A stretch of DNA of 64,000 nt from an uncultured Armatimonadota bacterium (GTDB lineage Bacteria; Armatimonadota; Armatimonadia; Armatimonadales; Armatimonadaceae): assembly GCA_903910385.1 (NCBI GenBank), contig CAIVZM010000018.1:186001-250000 (forward strand), in the 5' to 3' direction. Shown here one piece after another: positions 61,948 to 64,000 of the stretch. Each line of letters begins with the position of its first letter. The first letter of the stretch is position 1. The notes beneath the pieces are model-generated. The model was not told the DNA's origin. It searched no databases and saw only the letters and a list, made by a program, of their open reading frames with translations. The translations under genes and the position numbers were made by a program.

Positions 61948-62802
61948 TCAACCCGCTTTCATTAACTCGCTTACCGGAACGACTTTCAACCCGCGCTTCT
62001 TCAATGCGGTCAGAATAGCAGGAAGGGCCTCCGCCGCACCTTTTGAAGAGACATGCATGAGGACAATATCCCCTCCTTTTATGCGAGGTAAAACTCGTCT
62101 TTTGATAAATCTTGCGCTCTTTTCCTTACCAAAGGAGTCCAGCGAATCCAGGCTCCAGTAAATCGGCTGATATCCTGCCGCCGCCACCGTCCTTCGGCTC
62201 GCCTGGTCACTTTCGCCATAGGGGAACCGAAAGAGGGGTTTGACACCCTGACCAAAACGCTCCTGAAACGACATTTCCGCATTTTCCAGTTGTTGCTGTA
62301 TGGATTTTTTGTCGAGTTTTGCGAAACGCGGGTGCGTATCCGAATGACTGCCAATCTCCATCCCCGCCAGCGCCAGCGCCAGAGTCTCACGGGGAAACTT
62401 ACGACAGAAGTGACCAGTGATGAAGAAGGTCGCCCGCTCATTTTGCGCTTTCAGCGCATTGATGATGGGTATCGTATAAAGAGCGCTCCAATCGGCGTCA
62501 AAAGTAAGTGCGACCTCATTAGAACGAAGATCGCCATGTTCCACCTCTTTCCAACTGCACTTCCAGTAGGATAAATCGGGCGGTTGATAGACGCTTTTCG
62601 AAACGCCTTTAGGAGTCGGAACCGCCGTTCGAGATGTTGAAGCGGCGGAAGCGACGAGACCGCCATGCTCTTTTCCGACGAAAGGGGGCGGCGACGCTTT
62701 TGCCACAAGAGCAGGCGAAAAAGACGGGGAGGAATTACACGCCATTCCTGTGGCAGCGAATAGCGCTCCGAGCAGGGCTGTAAAAGCCGGATTTCGTTTC
62801 AT
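61948..62802 (-). CDS. Exported polysaccharide deacetylase (NodB), possible lipoprotein
   Basis: Protein of 284 aa. An N-terminal hydrophobic segment ends in TGMACN (C22), a marginal lipobox, then a low-complexity linker (about 25-70). The NodB domain (about 90-280) has a variant motif 1, LTFDADWS, with H-x3-H in GSHSDTHP, then RFPYGESD and VLMHVSS. It likely acts on envelope glycans from the outer face of the membrane. GAGGAACAGG precedes the ATG. Confidence 0.88.
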   Translation of the reverse strand: MKRNPAFTALLGALFAATGMACNSSPSFSPALVAKASPPPFVGKEHGGLVASAASTSRTAVPTPKGVSKSVYQPPDLSYWKCSWKEVEHGDLRSNEVALTFDADWSALYTIPIINALKAQNERATFFITGHFCRKFPRETLALALAGMEIGSHSDTHPRFAKLDKKSIQQQLENAEMSFQERFGQGVKPLFRFPYGESDQASRRTVAAAGYQPIYWSLDSLDSFGKEKSARFIKRRVLPRIKGGDIVLMHVSSKGAAEALPAILTALKKRGLKVVPVSELMKAG

Positions 62803-63023
62803 GGTTCAACCTGTTCCTCGCTTCCGTGAATTTCCATTGAAAGGGAGGAACCATCCTCTATTCTACAGGAAGAATGAAGGGATGTTTATATCAAGGTATC
62901 GTCCATTCAGATAGAATATACACCAGTGTGACTTCGCAGGACATAGGCAGGAGATTCCTTTTATCATGCCGAAGGATAGCGACGAATACAAGCGAAAGTC
63001 TTTTCTATGGAAGCTCATTACCG

Positions 63024-63695
63024 ATGCGCCTGATCGATTTATCCCAGCCTGTCACCGATAACGGCCCAAACTGCCCGGCTCATCCTCCTGTGCGTGTCAA
63101 TATCGCTGCGGATCACCCGGCGGATGGGTGGCGTCTGGAGACGCTTTCCATGGCGACGCACACCGGCAGCCATGTTGATGCGCCGTTCCATAAAATGGCG
63201 GAAGGTAAACGACTCGGCGCTCTGCCGCTCGAAACCTTTGTCGGTTCTGCCTATATCGCGGATTTGCGCGGCATCGAAGCCTCTACGCCCATCACACCGG
63301 AGATGCTTTCCCTTGCATTGCCCGGTTCCTCGGAAAGCGCCGATACGCTTCGGGACGCGATCGTATTGCTGGCGACAGGATGGGGAGATATACGCGCAAA
63401 GACCGAGTTGTGGGAAAGTAAATCACCTTATCTGTCCCCAGATGGGGCATCGTATCTGGTTTCTCGCGGCGTCCGCGCTGTCGGTATCGACCATTATTCC
63501 ATCGGCGGAAGCGGAGCCGACAATGACGCCACCCATATCAATCTACTGAGCGCGGATGTCTGGATCGTGGAAGAACTACGCTTTCCGGAAGAAGTTTTCG
63601 CCCTACCGCAACCCGTCCACTTCTGGTGTCTCCCCGTCAACTTTGGCGCCGACGCCAGCGGCGCATTCTGCCGCCCGGTAATCATGATCGATTAA
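63024..63695 (+). CDS. Cyclase/kynurenine formamidase-like metal-dependent hydrolase
   Basis: Protein of 223 aa from ATG 63024. The HxGTHxDxP-type motif reads THTGSHVDAPFH (about 46-57), which carries the metal ligands; further residues lie in DHYSIGGSGADN. It belongs to the KynB/cyclase family, which hydrolyses formamides or forms cyclic products. The substrate is unknown, and no tryptophan-catabolism genes are adjacent. The frame is open 50 codons further upstream, but the family begins at MRLIDLSQPV, which supports this start. Confidence 0.86.
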   Translation: MRLIDLSQPVTDNGPNCPAHPPVRVNIAADHPADGWRLETLSMATHTGSHVDAPFHKMAEGKRLGALPLETFVGSAYIADLRGIEASTPITPEMLSLALPGSSESADTLRDAIVLLATGWGDIRAKTELWESKSPYLSPDGASYLVSRGVRAVGIDHYSIGGSGADNDATHINLLSADVWIVEELRFPEEVFALPQPVHFWCLPVNFGADASGAFCRPVIMID

Positions 63696-63715
63696 CGCTG
63701 CCACCGATTCCAGAA

Positions 63716-64000
63716 TCACGGGGAATCCGTGAAGTGGAATTCTTCCCAGTAGACTTCGCCGTCTTCTATTAGTTTCTTAATCCGCCGTTGCTTCTCCGAA
63801 AGACGACTTTTGTTGGCTTTGAACTCGATAAAAACAATGCGATCTTCCTCAAATTGCACCCCGTCGATAGGGCTCCCCAGAAATCGAAATTCCTGCGGAT
63901 TGTAAGGATACTCGCCGAGCAGGGGGAACCATTGCTCGGTAATGCGACCATAGGTGGAGGAAAGGCTTTGACGATGAAACTTTTCTTCCTCAAGCAGAGC
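63716..64000 (-). CDS. Holliday junction resolvase-like endonuclease, 5' end beyond the window
   Basis: The last 94 codons of a minus-strand gene, with the stop at 63716-63718; the start lies past position 64000. The sequence has LLGEYPYNPQEFRFLGSP, then IDGVQFEED, IVFIEFKANKSRLSEKQRRI and VYWEEF. This matches the C-terminal half of the Holliday-junction-resolvase-related (Endonuc_Holl) family, with the catalytic PxDGV...EFKxxK pattern of the PD-(D/E)XK fold. It would cut branched or damaged DNA. The longest ATG-started frame here (63769-63993) is in another frame and is a shadow. Confidence 0.85.
   Translation of the reverse strand, partial: ALLEEEKFHRQSLSSTYGRITEQWFPLLGEYPYNPQEFRFLGSPIDGVQFEEDRIVFIEFKANKSRLSEKQRRIKKLIEDGEVYWEEFHFTDSP

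Noticed and set aside
63769-63993. A 74-codon minus-strand frame at the right edge
   Set aside because: The neighbouring frame encodes the Holliday-junction-nuclease-like protein through the edge; this one is its shadow.

Overview
The window is chromosomal DNA of a diderm, probably heterotrophic bacterium, most likely of the phylum Armatimonadota. The main evidence is two single-copy pilin-like secreted proteins (15956-16684, 24458-25219). Each has the type IV pilin leader followed by the [13 protein letters not shown] junction and a C-terminal H-x9-DG motif, a combination typical of that phylum. An MCE/Mla lipid transport operon, a TolC-type channel and a beta-barrel porin show an outer membrane. 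GC looks mid-50s percent by eye. There is no rRNA, tRNA, phage, insertion sequence or CRISPR array, and I recognised no DNA-binding transcription regulator.

Layout. 0-4.5 kb: a hexuronate/aldonate catabolic operon (tagaturonate epimerase, SDR reductase, LarA-type nickel racemase/epimerase, zinc dehydrogenase). 4.5-9.8 kb: NUDIX hydrolase and an unusual McsB-like kinase on the minus strand, then the MlaE-MlaF-MlaD operon. 9.8-15.9 kb: housekeeping run rplI, dnaB, purD, a RadC fused to a helix-hairpin-helix domain, nagZ. 16-30 kb: pilin-like proteins, a GH18-deacetylase-glycosyltransferase fusion, a pentameric ligand-gated ion channel, a YkgJ protein, PIG-L deacetylase, two aldo/keto reductases, a candidate small RNA and a GH18 protein. 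30-36.6 kb: a protein phosphatase, a VapBC-type pair whose toxin is frameshifted, a DUF1501 protein with a glycosidase-like partner, and a Uma2 protein followed by a gene broken by a 14-bp tandem duplication. 36.7-43.5 kb: rpmB, a degenerate ArgS paralogue, a large secreted glycosidase-like protein, a small zinc-ribbon gene with palindromic upstream DNA, and a porin. 43.6-56.7 kb: an enolase-superfamily enzyme, a carotenoid hydratase/glycosyltransferase/deacetylase cluster, an orphan MacB-type ATPase, an HTTM protein, TolC, cobalamin adenosyltransferase, peroxiredoxin, a MerC-like protein and an MFS-HEAT fusion. 56.8-64 kb: ferredoxin, PhnP-like hydrolase, RtcB, PhzF, GatB, a deacetylase, a cyclase, and the 3' end of a Holliday-junction-nuclease-like gene cut by the window edge.

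Themes. Surface carbohydrate chemistry is heavily represented: four NodB domains, two GH18 domains, two GT2 domains and several secreted glycosidase-like proteins. Two kinds of start site coexist. Some genes have a strong Shine-Dalgarno; at least five have a -10-like hexamer ending 5-6 nt before the start codon and no Shine-Dalgarno, as expected for leaderless mRNAs.

The most distinctive structural signal is a set of short (13-17 bp) tandem duplications. One cleanly inactivates an otherwise intact gene, and another triplicates a ribosome-binding/start region. With the C5-tract frameshift in the vapC-like toxin, this suggests slippage-type inactivation that could in principle revert. No single new defence or biosynthetic system stands out. 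The best candidates for follow-up are the duplication-disrupted gene, the unannotated small RNA, the RadC/HhH fusion, the eroded ArgS paralogue, the ion channel and the carotenoid module.
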